Of a stretch of DNA of 64,000 bases, positions 1-12,496 are shown in pieces. This stretch comes from Ulva prolifera (taxonomy: Eukaryota > Chlorophyta > Ulvophyceae > Ulvales > Ulvaceae), in contig CM041198.1 of assembly GCA_023078555.1 (NCBI GenBank), forward strand, positions 9,967,836-10,031,835, written 5' to 3'. The position numbers were made by a program, and so were the translations under genes. How positions within the stretch are numbered: position 1 is the first letter of the stretch; the number at the start of each line of letters is the position of its first letter. The notes below the pieces were generated by a model. It ran no database searches, was not told the DNA's origin, and saw nothing but the letters and a program-made list of their open reading frames with translations.

Positions 1-3000
1 TACGAAGCGTTTGCAGGAGCATGTGCTTCCAGTGTCAATCGGCATCATTGATGACTGGATGGTGTTGGCCAGGAGCACCAATTCCACAGAACACAAGTTG
101 AATTTCACTCTGCCACGCACCTGTGAAGCACTGGCTGATGTGCCTGGCGAGGGCACAGTCTGCATCTCGAATTCTCCAGTCTCGGATTGCAATGGCTTCT
201 TCCTCCAGCCTGAGGATCATTTCCGCCGGCAGAGGTGGGTCCAGCAGATCAGATGATCTTCGACAAATGCCACATAGTATTCGTAATGGTGAATGGTCGA
301 TTTACGATGTATCAATCCCCATCGAATGCTCTGGAACTGTGGTCGGAGCATCTGATACAACTAGGTATCTTCTTGGTGACAAGTCTCTTGTTATGCCTGC
401 AGAGTATGCAACTCAGATTCGCAATGCTTCAATGGTGGTGGCGACGGTGTCGATGCAGATTTCATCGCATACATTACAGTCACCTCGGAAAGCATATGCT
501 CAGTCTCCGGTTCCCCTGCTGTGACAATTCCCTGTCAGCAAGACGATGACAGCGAGTGCGCAGCGAACTCAAAGCATGCATGCTCTGCGTTAACATGCCG
601 ACTTCAGGAAAAAAAATCAATGCCCCTAAGAGATGATGCATCATGCAGTAACACACACAGGCTACCATGGGCGTGGGCATAGTCTAAGGCATTCCATGTA
701 GTTGCACATCCGTTTTTCGTGCGTTCAGGTTTGGGATGACAGGCCGTCCACTTTCAGCGGCCATCTTCATCTGCTCTCAACGGCTACCACAAGTCGAAGA
801 AACGAACGCAGTGAGCCGGCTGGTAGATACAGTTGTCCATGAATTGCTGCACGGGTTGTTCTTTGAACTGACTCATCTGCGCAAAGTCCCAGGACTCCTG
901 ACCAGTGACCAGCGCGCAGTGGCGTCTCCCAAAGTGCGTATGGCAGCAAGCACGCTCTTTGGGTGCCCGTTTGACAATGTCGCTTCAATTCCGCTGGACT
1001 ACGCTGGGCCAAAAGGCACACAAGGAAATCATTGGTCGGCTCTGACACTGGCTGGAGATATCATGACCGACCATTTCACTGGTGTTGGGCATAGGCAGAG
1101 ATCGATGTCAGCAGTCACACTGGCCCTTGCAGAAGACACAGGCTGGTACAGGCGTACCAATAAGAGCACTGCAGCATTCCTGCGTCGTGGCTTCCAGGCT
1201 GGATGTGGCATCCTGCAGCTGGTGCCGTCCTCAGACACTGCTTTGCAGATGACATGCCTTCCCACGCGGTTGCGGACGATCACACCCTTAGGTGCGTGGG
1301 AATGCTCCATGAACATCCAAGGCCTTGCCTGCAGGAATCAGAATGCCAAAGTGAATACTCTCCCACTCCGCTGTCTGATCCTAGTAATGAATACACCTGT
1401 GATTTGGAGCAGCCACAAGCTGCATGCACAGCCTCTGAGTTTGTGGCAGCGTGCATGGCCGACGACCTGTTCCATGAATGTGGTCAGGTATGAATCCCTC
1501 TCGTCACCGACATTGTCTGACTACCCTTCACAATGTTGCCCTTGCGATGGTTGCTGGGTGCATGGAGTCATGGACTGCTTTGTGCATGGGTTCGAGCCTA
1601 ATGTCTTCAGATGTAGTACTACCGGAATGCAGTCAGCCACTGCAACATCATTGCAGTGAACACAAGGTCCTACATGCGAGCGGATGCACGCGTTCAACAA
1701 GGGAGCGCTTTATGTATGTAGGTCGTGCCCGAGTTTGATTGTACATTAGGGCCTAGGGCAGGCGATGTCCCTGCAAGTGAGCACTGGTCCCCATCCTCAA
1801 TCTGCCTTGAAGCACAGCAGGCCTCGCTGTCCCCCTCATGCTGGCACGCAACATGTCAAGATGATGGAAGTGTCTCTGTTTTCAGCCCTGATGACCAGCA
1901 GATGCAGCCTTGTGTAGCGGGCACTCTTATCAGAGTCAGAAGAAATGGGGTGGAGGTCCAGCCCAATTATTCGTCGCTGTGTGGGCGTCATACAAGTATG
2001 CCACAGACTCCGGCATCAACGGGGAATTCAAGATAACACCGTGCGAAGTGTGTGCAGATCAGTGTCGGACCTTGCCCAGATGGGGACTCAGTATGTCCCT
2101 TCAAGAGCTGCCCTACGACAGCATGGGGACTATGCTCTGGCAGTGGGTGGTGCCACGATAGGAATTGCTATTGCAATCTTGCACACACTGGGCCAGACTG
2201 CTTCATGCAGCGCTGTGTGGATGCTAGCGACTGCTTGACTGGATTTACATGTGAAAGCAGTCTGTGCGTCAGCACAGATGGCATGTCTGCTGCTGATGTA
2301 GAACAGATTGGCGAAGAGGTAAGCATCCATGTCATCACAAGTCACTTTGTTTCGTGGGTTGATATGTTCAATGGCATGAGCATTGCAGGCCTCGGGAGTG
2401 CAGCAGCACTTGAGGGTCACCAGCGCGGGATACATTGCTGGTGCTGCTTTCTTCAGTGACATGGATCAGAATGGTCTGTACAGCAGAGCAATGGAAAGGG
2501 CAGCAGCATCATTGCCACTTGGACACATTGCTATTTCGCCAGCATTTGGCCCCCCAACCCTGCCCTTTGCTGCTGTTCAGTTGGACGTCGGCGGCACGGA
2601 CTCTCTGACAGGTGCCTCTGCACCATTCATTCGACTCCGCGCTCCGGCAGGTACGAACACAGGCACAAAGTCTGCCCTGCTCTGATTGTGAATGAAAGAA
2701 TCAGACAACAAGACGTCATGATCTGTAGTGTATGCTGGGCTCGCGTTCGGTCTGTATGTGGCACCATCGAGTCTCATGCTCTTCAGGGACACCAACAGGA
2801 CAGGGGCATGCAATAAATGTGCTGACCACGCTTGCATGCTTGAAGACTAGCCTGTGTGTCCCAAGTGTGGCAGAAATTGCCGCAGCTATGGGTGTGACCT
2901 GCAGCGGAAGTGTCCTGGAGCGGGACTGCTTTGCGCATGAGCTACACCCAATACAGGAACATGGAATTGCTGTCCATCAAGATGCACTGGGTTTGCTTGC

Positions 3001-4219
3001 CGCGGTCCAGCCCGGCGGTGTGGACGCATCGTGGGCGGGTCTTTTGTACAAGGTGATGCATGCACCACATGAGCTACCACGACAAGGGTGCCTAGGATGT
3101 TGCATACAGTTGTCAGACAGGCCTGTGGAACCCTGGTTCGCACATGCTGTGGTTGACGGCTCCCCGCACTGCAGGCTGATGTCATGCTGACATTTGGTGT
3201 GGAGATGGCGGCGGCATTTCTTTGTCCGCAGATATTTGGACCATGGTTTCAGGGTTTTCAATCGACAGATCAACTCACGGAGGCGCAGACGCAGCTCGTT
3301 TCTGTCATTGCAGATGTGGTACTGGTGTACATGGCGGAAGCTGCTCAGTCGCGCCAGCCTCGCTCATGCTCTGATGCAGCAGCATGTGCAGATGCAGGGC
3401 TGCCGCTCGGCGAAGCTAGCCGCGATGCTGCTGTCTGGACACGTATTTTGCTGGAGATGTTGGACCAAACAGAGGCAGAGAGCGGGCTCACAGCAATGCA
3501 GTCTCAACCTTCGCGAACGCAAAACCCAGTGGTGAGCGCACTCATTCACAAATTTATGGTGGACGCACGTGCAGCTGCTCACGACACAGATGGTGTGGAA
3601 GAGCATTACGGGGGACGGGGAAGGAGGGTGCTGGAGACCACGGACCGGGTGCAAGCTATATCAGACGTGATCAGCACCGTTTCTCGAGTGATTTTAGCTT
3701 CTGAAGGCACGGGCGCTCAACTGATTGAGAGCGTGGCACAATTCGCGCATGTGGCGCATCGCTGGACACTGGATGCCATGGCAGTTTCAGCAGGGACCCT
3801 GTCGGCAAGCAGCTTCAGGTGAGAGACAGCTCTGAGCCCTCCTCTTGTGCTGGCCTGCACATTTGTGCGGCTCGTCAAATACATTTACAGCGGTACGTGT
3901 GGATGTCGCAGCATAGAGATCATGGGGGTTCCTCACACAGTAGCTGACAACGTCAACATATCTGCAGGGAAAGCCATGATGAGGCATCTCTCAGATCGGA
4001 GGCCAGGTCGGTGAACATCGATGTGGGTAAAGGCACGACAGGGGCGACTCTGGCTGACCCCCCTGGCGACTCCCGTAAGCGTTGGCTCATTCCTGTAATT
4101 ATTTGCAGCGGTGCAGGTGCACTGCTGCTGGTTGCAGTGGTGACTTTAGTTTGGATTTATGGAAAACACCGGCTCTCACGCCATCAAGTGCATGGTGTTG
4201 ATTCAACTTACAGGGGGTG
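1..4219 (+). CDS. Leishmanolysin-like (peptidase M8) metalloprotease, membrane anchored, 5' partial
   Basis: Secreted or cell-surface zinc endopeptidase of the GP63/M8 family. An exon near 450-560 reads VDADFIAYITVTSE followed by spaced cysteines, as in the M8 propeptide/catalytic border. The next exon (about 730) opens with GMTGRPLSAAIFICSQ, the family's G-R-P-x-A-G-x-x-N-x-C segment. The zinc site is HELLHG (838-855), followed about 65 residues later by GNHWSALTLAGDIMT, the third-ligand His and Met-turn region. A Cys-rich EGF-like stretch lies at 2055-2265, and a long helical region without known motif at 3184-3822. The last exon (4011-4219) has one hydrophobic segment (WLIPVIICSGAGALLLVAVV) and a short basic tail, so it is a type I membrane protein. 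The gene starts upstream of the window, and not every intron could be placed. Chlorophytes have many such proteases, some related to gametolysin-like cell-wall digestion; that role here is inference. Confidence 0.75.
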
Positions 4220-4737
4220 AAGTCGGGCTCCTTGCCAGTACGTGTGGCCGCAACATTGAGGAAAGGGCTGCACTTGTGCAAGTTGACAAAACTTGAGCAG
4301 AAAAACTTTACCAACTAGATAAGGATGTTTCCGGAATTGGGCTAGCAATTGCGCTACCAACGTGACGATGGCTTTGTGTTCCAATGATGGTTGTGGGGCC
4401 GAGGGCGTTTCGGCCCGTGTAGCCACCGGTGTCGCTCGGCTTGCGGACACGTGCGCGTAGCGTGCATAGAGAAGTAAGTAAATCATATTGCTGTGTGCTT
4501 GTGTGGGATCTGGGCTCATAGATAATCGCTGATCAATAACCCAAGCGTTCATGTGGTATAGAATTTGGTGTCAAGTTGTTGCACTCTGACAGTCTTGTCT
4601 TGTGTTTTGCAAGGACAGCAGGCGTTAAGGCTAATAAATCGACAGTACAATGTCCATGAACATGCTTTGAATACACAGATCAAGGACTGACTTGCTGTTG
4701 CCTAATCGACTGCTCAAGGTGCCTGCACTGAGTCGCC

Positions 4738-7700
4738 ATGGTAGCCTGTAATTTGGCGACGTGCCGTCGGGCGCCCGTCGGAGTCACCGCAGCGATGAGG
4801 CAATCAGCAAGCAGATGCGCTTTGCTGAACCACAGTGGTCGCTGCAACTTCACCTGCCGCGCCAGCGCGAGCGAGGCACATCAAAACGGCTCCAGTGGTG
4901 TGCTTCGGGAAGCCGTTTGAGCCAGTTTGCTTGAGATCAGAGCAATCACAGACACACAGAGCTAGCAACCTGCAGATTTAGGAACATCCGAACATGCAAT
5001 GCCTGCTGGTGCTGCCTTCAGCCAGGTCACGATCAGCTATGCCGGGTCGAAGTCGATTGTCTTGGAGACAGGCGAAATTGGCAGGCTAGCAGGGGGGGCG
5101 GTCATGCTGACTGCCGGTGAGACTGTGATATACAGCAATGCATGTGCTGATCGTACACCCATGGCTGGAGGTTACACGCCCCTCCAGGTGACGTATCATG
5201 AGCGCCTCAGTGCCGGAGGTAGAACAGCGTGCGCTCCCCCCCCCTCCCCCCCCCCCTCCCATCCCATGTCTGCAGGTTGCCTTGCCACGTCAGTGTGAAA
5301 TCATTTTCTATTAGTGCTCGTGAGGTGCCTGTGATGTTACAAGTCACAGATCGTTGCTGGAAAATACGACTCCGTCGGTGCTGCCTGCCTGGCTGCCTGT
5401 GCCCTTGCAACTCACACCGTTTCGCTTACCCCAATCTGTCGGGCAACACCAAAATCACTGAGGGCATCCAGGCCGGCATATCAATCAGATCTACTTGATG
5501 CTTGTCTTGAAACCATGCATCGTGCTTCTGCAAACACACACTTCTCCTACTGCGGTGTAGGGGAGGGTTCTTGAAGCGGGATGGCCGGCCGCGGGAGCCA
5601 GAAACCCTGACATCCCGCCTCGTCGACCGGCCCATAAGGCCGCTCTTCCCATCTGGCTGGAACTACGACACGCAGGTGCTGCAGTGGGTGATGTCTTATG
5701 ACCCAGACAACAGCCCGCAGCCTCACGCGGTGACTGCGGCGGCCGCGGTGCTGCTCATCTCAGACATCCCTTTTGTGCGGGCCGTTGCGGGCGTGCGGGT
5801 CGCGCTCGTGGACGGCAACTTCATCGTCAACCCAACAGCCGCCGAGATGGAGCACACCACACTGGACGTCGTGATTGCCGGCACGGAGAGCGCCATCCTG
5901 ATGATTGAGGGCTTTGCTGACTTTGTGCCAGAGGATACTATGCTGGAGGCACTGGAGGTCGGCCACCGTGCGATTGCGGAAATCTGCGTCCAGATGACGG
6001 TATGTATCTCCATCTGCATCTTTGGCTGGTCTCCATGCATATGGATCATGTGGTGAGGTTTGGGGTGCGAATGCTGCATGCATGTTGTGACATAGTTTTT
6101 CTTGTGCGGGCGGTAGCCTGAGGGGCGGGCGGGAGGGCAGCAGGTATTGCGAATGGATCACTGGTTGACAACGCTGTATCTAAGGTGGCCCCTCTATGCG
6201 TGTGACAGTGATTTGAGCCGGAACTGCTCGGGCTGCAGAAGACTCCACAAGTGCAACTGCAGATGCATGCCATGTCACGAGTGAATATCTGGAATGCATG
6301 GGGTGCAGGCATGGGCTAGTGATGTAGCAAGGGAGAAGCGGGCGACACTGCCAGGGCCTCCGAAGTGGATACTAGAGCGCATAGCGGACGCGGACGCAGG
6401 ATGCATGGCTGAAGCATATCGCACGACAAAGAAACAGGAGCGGGGCGCCAAGGTGCAGGCGGCAAGAGACGGGATTATGGTCAAGCTGCGGGACGAGTTT
6501 GAGAGTCAAGAGGTGCCGCAGGAGCATGTGCGGACCCTGCATAGAATCACCTCCAAGCCTGCCCTGCTGATTCATCACTGCGACATTGCATTGCTGGTAA
6601 TCTGGTCTGTGAGCTGAGATGACACGGACGTGTTTTCTTTATGGCTGTGCTGTCACAAACCGAACGTTGTTCAAAGTGACGGCAGCCACGATCAAAGATG
6701 CCTGCTTTGGCTTGCTTTTGTGAGACACACAGCACCGTCGTCCGGGTTTACATGCAGTAATGGCGCGCTTGTGTGGAGGTACTTGTGTGTTTTGTTCGGT
6801 CCGTGTTGGAATTTTGTGTCTAGATGCGTCCCAAATGGCGTGGGGCCGTGGCCACACATGACGCCTGATCCGGCTGTGGTGCTATAAAAAGGCGCACAGT
6901 TCGCCCGATTCCGCCGGAGTTGGGCGAACTGACGCCTCAGCATCGTATGGTTCGCCGGCGACCGGTTTAGCTCCCTGAAACAGGATGGGCTGTGTACAGG
7001 TCAGCTCTGCAATGAAGACGCACGAGCGGGGTGCGCTGCGTGGCCTCATCGTGCGCGAGAATGTGCGCCCTGACGGCCGCAACCCGACCTCCGTGCGGCC
7101 AATCGCATGCCGCGCGAGCGTGCTGCCACGCGTGCACGGCTCGGCGCTGTTCACGCGCGGCGAGACCCAGGTGCTGGCGACGGCGACACTTGGCAACGTG
7201 GCCTCTGCACAGGTCGGAGAAACACTGGAGCTCGAGAAAGACGAGTCCCGGCAACACTTTTACCTGCAGTATTTCTTCCCACCAAGCAGCGTGGGCGAGA
7301 CGGGCCGCATTGGCACGGCCGGGCGGCGGGAGATTGGACACGGCAAGCTAGCCGAGCGTGCGCTCGCGCCGACGGCGGAGGACCTTGAGGGGTTCCCATA
7401 CGTGGTGCGTGTGGAGAGCCACGTGACCGAGAGCAACGGCTCGAGCAGCATGGCTTCGGTTTGCGGCGCCTGCCTGGCCATGGAAGTGCGCCTCTGTCCT
7501 GCCTCCGCCCCAATGAACATGGTATGCTGTGCTGAACTCACAGCATGCGGGCGTACTGCCCTGGATGACAGGGTAGTGCAGACAAGCGTCTGCTGCGATA
7601 TGTGTTTTCCTATCTCTGGCAACTGAAATCAGGTAGAGGCTGTTACAACTGATCTCGCATGGGCAATCAAATGTGTATCTTGCGCTTGCATCCAAAATTT

Positions 7701-9426
7701 GTGTATGCTTCTGAAGACAGCAAGCTGTTCTGGATGTCGCGGTGGAGGTGCTTCACCCTTTATTGTTGCTTTGGCGGTGGTTTGCTGTGCATCCAGTGGC
7801 TACACAGCGGCGCCGTGCAGGATGCCGGAGTGCCGCTGCGGCGGCGCGTGGCCGGGGTGGCCATGGGCCTCATTCTGGACGACGCCGCGCCAGAGGGCTC
7901 GGTGATCCTCACGGATATCATGGGCGTGGAGGACGCGCTGGGGGACATGGACTTCAAGGTCGCCGGCGACGCCGAGAGCATCTCGGCGCTGCAGATGGAC
8001 ATCAAGGTGGAGGGCATCACGATCGCAACAATGCGGCGTGCGCTCGCGGCCGCGCGCGACGGCCGCCGCCACATCCTGGAGGAGATGGCTGCCTGCCGCC
8101 CGCCGCCGCGCCGTGCCCTCTCCAAGCACTGCCCGCGGATCCTCTCCCTGCCGCTGCCCGAGAACCAGATCGGAGCACTCATCGGCCCCGGAGGTGGGGC
8201 ACCTTGCCTTTAGCGACCACCTGCTGCTTTGGCCTGTGTGTCCCGCTGCGCGGCCGTCATCTGATCCTATGTCCTGCATCTGCATGGCCAGGTAGATGTT
8301 CCCTGGGCTGTGTCACATCGACCCATCTTGGAGTCTGATGCATACAAAGTGCACCCGGGGCTGCGGAACGGCGGTGGCATGCGGCGGGTGTGAGTTGGGT
8401 TGTTGGGCTGCAGGCAAGCAGATCAAGGGCATACGCGAGAAGTTTGGCATGCCAGGCGCGGAGGTGAACACCGAGCAGTGTGCGCTGCTGGTGACGTGCA
8501 GTGAGGAGGAATTACCCCGCGCGGAGGCGCTCATCGAGCACGTAAGAGAGTTCGTCAAGGGCGTTGAGGTCGGCCGCACCTACCCCCAATGCGCGGTGTG
8601 TGACTCCCCTGACCACTCATGCTGTGCATGCTGCTGTGCATGCTGTGTAGCCCAGTCGCGTATTTTCGGCCAGTGAGGCCCACTACACACAGAGCAGGCA
8701 CTGTGACCGCCGCGAGAGCCGGATCGAAACCGTGAGCTGCATGGATTGCAACCATGTCGCACTGAGGCCATGTATCGAAGCGCTGACGCAGTGTACACAA
8801 CGAGAATACATAGACCTCTGAGCGTGTGTAGCAGCACGCTGCAGTATCTCAGAGGACAGCAGTGTCTGAGGAGAGGAAAGGCTCTGTGTGGCCACATGGT
8901 CACGGTGCATGAGGCCCGCCTATATTCCCGAGGCTGTTTGTCTGAGGTCGTCCAACTCGACAGCAGGCATGCTACGCTGGTCGGAGCTGGGAAGGCAAAG
9001 CTGGTGGGGAGCATGCAGGTGCTGGAGGTGAGAGACATTGGAGCTGTGGTGGAGCTGCCGGGTGGCCGCGACGCTCTGGTGCATATCAGTGAGCTCTCAA
9101 TGGAGCCAGTAGAGCGTGCAGCGGATGCCGTGAAGGTCGGCGACGCGGTGGACGTGTTCATCCTCAGCAGCACGCCTAGCAGCACCCGCGCATCGATGGC
9201 CGCGCTGGAGCGCATCAAGCAGGGGCTACCCCCCGCACCGGAGCGCAAACGGCGTGCCGAAGGCAATGGCGGGGGCCGTGGTAGGGGTCGCGGCGACCGC
9301 CGGGGCCGGGGCCGAGGCCGCGGGAGGGAATCGGGCTCGAGTGAGGATGAAGTGGTGCAGCCAGACACGCCGCGACTGCAGGAGGCACCACTGCAGGCAC
9401 CGCCGGCACGCGGGGGAATCCAATGA
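4738..9426 (+). CDS. PNP1: Polynucleotide phosphorylase (organellar 3'-5' exoribonuclease/polymerase)
   Basis: Degrades RNA phosphorolytically and can add tails; organelle RNA turnover. Exons traced: 4738-4897, 4976-5228, 5561-5999, 6309-6512, 7000-7485, 7821-8193, 8414-8595, 9019-9426. Joined they give one frame, about 834 aa. The order is a transit-peptide-like leader of about 55 aa, RNase PH core 1 ([20 protein letters not shown], then [14 protein letters not shown] and [12 protein letters not shown]), a helical linker, RNase PH core 2 (RPDGRN, then [14 protein letters not shown] with the catalytic Ser pair, then [19 protein letters not shown] with the acidic residues), a KH domain with GPGGKQIKGI, an S1 domain ending in HISEL, and a C-terminal Arg/Gly-rich tail. 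The intron after exon 2 holds a C-tract. The donor of exon 4 is either 6512 or about 6597, both in phase. Plastid rather than mitochondrial targeting is inferred. Confidence 0.92.
5236..5260 (+). repeat. C-tract in PNPase intron 2
   Basis: A near-pure run of C broken by two T, a few bases inside the intron from its 5' end (the intron starts at 5229). Polypyrimidine tracts usually lie near 3' splice sites, so this position is unusual; it may simply be slippage. Confidence 0.8.
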
Positions 9427-9578
9427 TGCTGGCGGCGTCTGAGACGTTTGTTGGCTCAAAGGTGAGAAGACGAGTGTCTTGAGAGTCAGTCACTACCGTT
9501 GCACAATGTGCATCAATGCATCACTGCTGACTGGGTTGGCTGGTGATAGGCGTGCTTCAGATCCGCCTTGCAACTGTG

Positions 9579-9583
9579 TGTAA
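9579..9583 (+). terminator. TGTAA poly(A) signal of PNPase gene
   Basis: TGTAA, the usual chlorophyte polyadenylation signal, 153 nt after the PNPase stop. Confidence 0.5.
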
Positions 9584-10088
9584 TGGCACATGGCTGCACT
9601 GCATGGGTGATTTTGGTCAACGCCTGAGAGCTTTTCAGCTCAGCTAAGCAATTCCAAAGTGAGGTGCTGCATGCTCTGTGTCTGTCACAGAACCTGTACA
9701 GCCCGATAAGTCATGCATCGTCATTATTATAGAATATCATGGTCATGTTGGGCATGTCGATCCTGCAGCCTTCACCAGACATAACCTGTGGCACATTTGT
9801 CGCAGGTCCAGGTTGAGGGTGTGCCCATGAACGAAGGCATGGCTACGTTGTCATTGAAATCTTCTATGAGTTTCATTTAAAATTCATATTCGCAATATCT
9901 TCACATTCATTGATGTTTTCAATGGAAGCATGTACTGTTGAAAAGTCGTGTTGCATGCTACACGTTTCATCATGTAAGGTGCAACAGCGTGTGCGTGTGT
10001 GTGGACAGTTCATCTGTACGTGTCACCTAGAACACTCCAGCCGTGGCTCCTGAAGCCCTGTGAGGTGTGTTTTTGCCTGTGACTACCA
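9584..10088. other. Intergenic spacer between convergent PNPase and ELIP genes
   Basis: No coding frame of substance. The part from about 9860 to 9960 is AT-rich compared with its surroundings and probably holds 3' ends of both transcripts. Confidence 0.5.
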
Positions 10089-10093
10089 TTACA
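10089..10093 (-). terminator. TGTAA poly(A) signal of ELIP-like gene
   Basis: Reads TGTAA on the minus strand, 24 nt past the stop of the ELIP-like gene. Confidence 0.55.
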
Positions 10094-10116
10094 CGAGCTA
10101 CCTACGATCTCATTGC

Positions 10117-11331
10117 TTAGAATAGTGGTGCGCCCCCCCTGACAGTCTCAAGGATGACCAGGGCTGCAAAGCCAATCATGGCTGCCCGGGCATTCGTGAG
10201 CTCTGCCTGAGGAGTGAACGGACCAACAGATTTCTCCTCCTCGGTGCTGCTGAAGATAGGGACAAGGGAAGCAGCGATGAAGACTGCGCCTGTGGCAACG
10301 ACAGCTGTGGGAGCAATGGCAAACTGCTCGGCTACGTTCTTGCCCGTGCTGACCTCACTGGCAGCCGCCGAAACGATGCCCAGCATCGCCAAGCGCCCAT
10401 TGACGATCTCTGGTGCAAGTCCAGAAAAAGCCATGACCTCTGCACATTTAAACGTGGTAGCTGAGAAGTCTGAGACGTATGTTCCATATCAAATCATGGG
10501 GACTAAAACGTTTTTGTATCGGCCAGAAAAAAATGGGAATGACCATGACATCGTGCATGTGAGCTATCAGTGGCACTGCAGCACATCTTTTGCAGCTAGA
10601 TGTCATCACCTGCGGCGGCAACCAGGAATTTGCAGCCTATGCAGTTTCAGCTGCCAACAACACATTCAAACGAAGCACGGCCGTACCTGTCACTGAGGGG
10701 CCTGTAGCATCTGACTGTGGTACGATTTCTGCTGCCTGCATCTTCAGTGACTCTACCTTGGCGTCTATGTCGGCCTGCATCCATTTCATGGTGTTGGTGT
10801 AATTCGTGGTGCACAGGGCTGCACTGTACGTACAGGCACTGAGGACCCATGTGACAAACCCCGTGCCCACGCAGCATCTTAGGCACTAAGACCATGCTAC
10901 CATACCTTCTCAGCAAGAGCTTTCTCAGTGGCAACTGTGATTTGAATGGCAGCGTCCCACTGCTCAGGCGTGAACACCTGGCCATCTGAGCTCGCGTCCA
11001 CGGACTTACCCTCCAAGCCCTCAACGGCACCCTCGGGCGTCCTGGCGATCGTCTCCACGCGGTCAAGCTCCTTCAAGAGTAGCGGAGCCTTTTTCATGGC
11101 TTCCTCCCAGGTGCTATCCGCGAAGACGCGACCCTCCGTGGTCACTTCGGAATCGACAGCAGTCGATGTGGAGGCCGCCTCGCCCTCACGATACACTGAA
11201 GCAGCACGAGACAAAGCCTGTTCCCATTCAGCATCTGTGAATACGCGCGTGGAGTCGCGGACGACCACATTGCGCGCGTTCGTGCGAGCGAAACGTGGAG
11301 CTGTAACGGTGGTGGTGATCATGGTGGACAA
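10117..11331 (-). CDS. ELIP-like light-stress protein (chlorophyll a/b-binding fold, three helices)
   Basis: Thylakoid photoprotection protein of the ELIP/HLIP superfamily. Exon 1 (11331 down to about 10907) encodes a plastid-transit-like start (MSTMITTTVTAPRFARTNAR) and then three copies of a short motif: RVFTDAEWEQAL, RVFADSTWEEAM and QVFTPEQWDAAI. A middle exon (about 10765-10690) reads ADIDAKVESLKMQAAEIVPQ. The last exon (about 10440-10117) has three hydrophobic helices. Helix I, GLAPEIVNGRLAMLGI, and helix III, AELTNARAAMIGF, carry the E-x-x-N-x-R type chlorophyll-binding signature; helix II (VVATGAVFIAASLVPIF) lacks it, as in ELIPs. It converges with the PNPase gene. The repeated Trp motif in the stromal part is not a standard ELIP feature. 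Confidence 0.85.
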
Positions 11332-12434
11332 GGCGAGGTTTAGGATGATGAATTACAGGGATCAAGATGAAGAGTTGTGGAACTGGTGCGGCCATGGAAA
11401 TATTTTCAAGCTATATGACCGTGCACAGCGCTCGTCCTCAGCAGTCTCGGAGCTGGCAGGCAACGTGGAAAATCTGAAATCTGAGGGTGGCTTAGGGGAT
11501 ATATCTGCTCAGCCACAGACTGGGGGCCCCCGTGCACCGTGCGTCATGCGGAATAGCATCGCCAATTCTGCGAGTTGAATTTGCTCACAGCCTCTTCCGT
11601 ACTCCCATGAAGACGTACGGGTTGCAAGAACGACTATGATCACTTCTCACGGTGTCGTTTTCCTGCGATCCAGGCAGGCTCTGTGAAAGGGCCGACTTGG
11701 CACATCCCATGTGCCTCAGTTGTCCAACGTCGAGGACGACCAGCCGCTGCCTGACTCGAACTCTTGCACTTGAACTGCGCAATAGAAATCTCTCTTCAGA
11801 TGTCATGCCATCTCCGCTGCCGATCGCACAGACAACATCGAATCCGGCTTACAGCCAGCGCTCAGCACACCGCACGGCCTTGTGCTGCGATGAACAGCAC
11901 ATACAGAGTCAATTCCCGCTCTACGTCAGGTCGTCCCTGCGCGTCCTTGAAGCCAGTAGCACAAGCTCCGCTGGCTCTAGACACATTTGGCCAAGTTGTC
12001 AACACTGCTAGCATCAGCAAGGCACGCCCTGTCCTTGAATTCTCTATGAACCATGCTCTGCTAGATGTTGGTCGTACACGACTCTTATTGTTGTGCACAA
12101 TTACCAACTGTAATTTTTCGCAGTGTTCACAGGCATTCTGTGTACTCCCTGACGGCTGTGCATCATGGCGCCCGAGCATACAGCGTAATTTGTCATGGCT
12201 TGTGTCATCAGCGCTTCCAAATATCACATAACAACATCAACAAACGGTTTAGCACACATATGCGACTGCATGCCCCCATGTCCTGTGTCTACATTCGTTT
12301 TCGCGTGTGTGCATGCCGAATTGCACAAGCGGATGCCTGCGATTCACAATCCTTACGAGCATATGGTGCAACAATGCAAAATAGCAGGAGTTACTGCTCG
12401 GAGTCTAAGCTGTGCCAAAAATGCAAGCAAATGT
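11332..12434. other. Intergenic region without recognised gene
   Basis: Several open stretches exist on both strands, but none matches a family I know or shows a convincing exon chain. It holds the divergent upstream regions of the ELIP-like gene (-) and the NTase-JmjC gene (+). Confidence 0.4.
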
Positions 12435-12482
12435 GGGACTGCTGCATGTAGTTGCGGATTATATAATCCGCAACGCAGTCCC
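12435..12482. promoter_or_regulatory. 24-nt perfect palindrome with outer complementary arms
   Basis: 12451-12474 is a perfect inverted repeat without spacer: GTTGCGGATT, then ATAT, then AATCCGCAAC. Outer arms GGGACTGC (12435-12442) and GCAGTCCC (12475-12482) are also complementary, leaving an 8-nt bulge (12443-12450) on the left only. It ends 14 nt before the ATG at 12497. It could be a dimer-binding operator with a TATA-like centre, a hairpin in the 5' UTR, or a footprint of a small foldback element; the sequence does not decide. Confidence 0.85.
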
Positions 12483-12496
12483 TGAACATCCTGCAA

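Noticed and set aside
6885-6900. CTATAAAAAGG as a TATA box
   Set aside because: It lies inside the long intron before PNPase exon 5, so a promoter role has no support.
7742-8338. Gly/Arg/Ala-rich 198-codon frame
   Set aside because: Shadow of the GC-rich PNPase exon 6 in another frame.
8580-9368. 262-codon minus-strand frame
   Set aside because: Ser/Pro/Arg-rich antisense of the PNPase S1 and tail exon.
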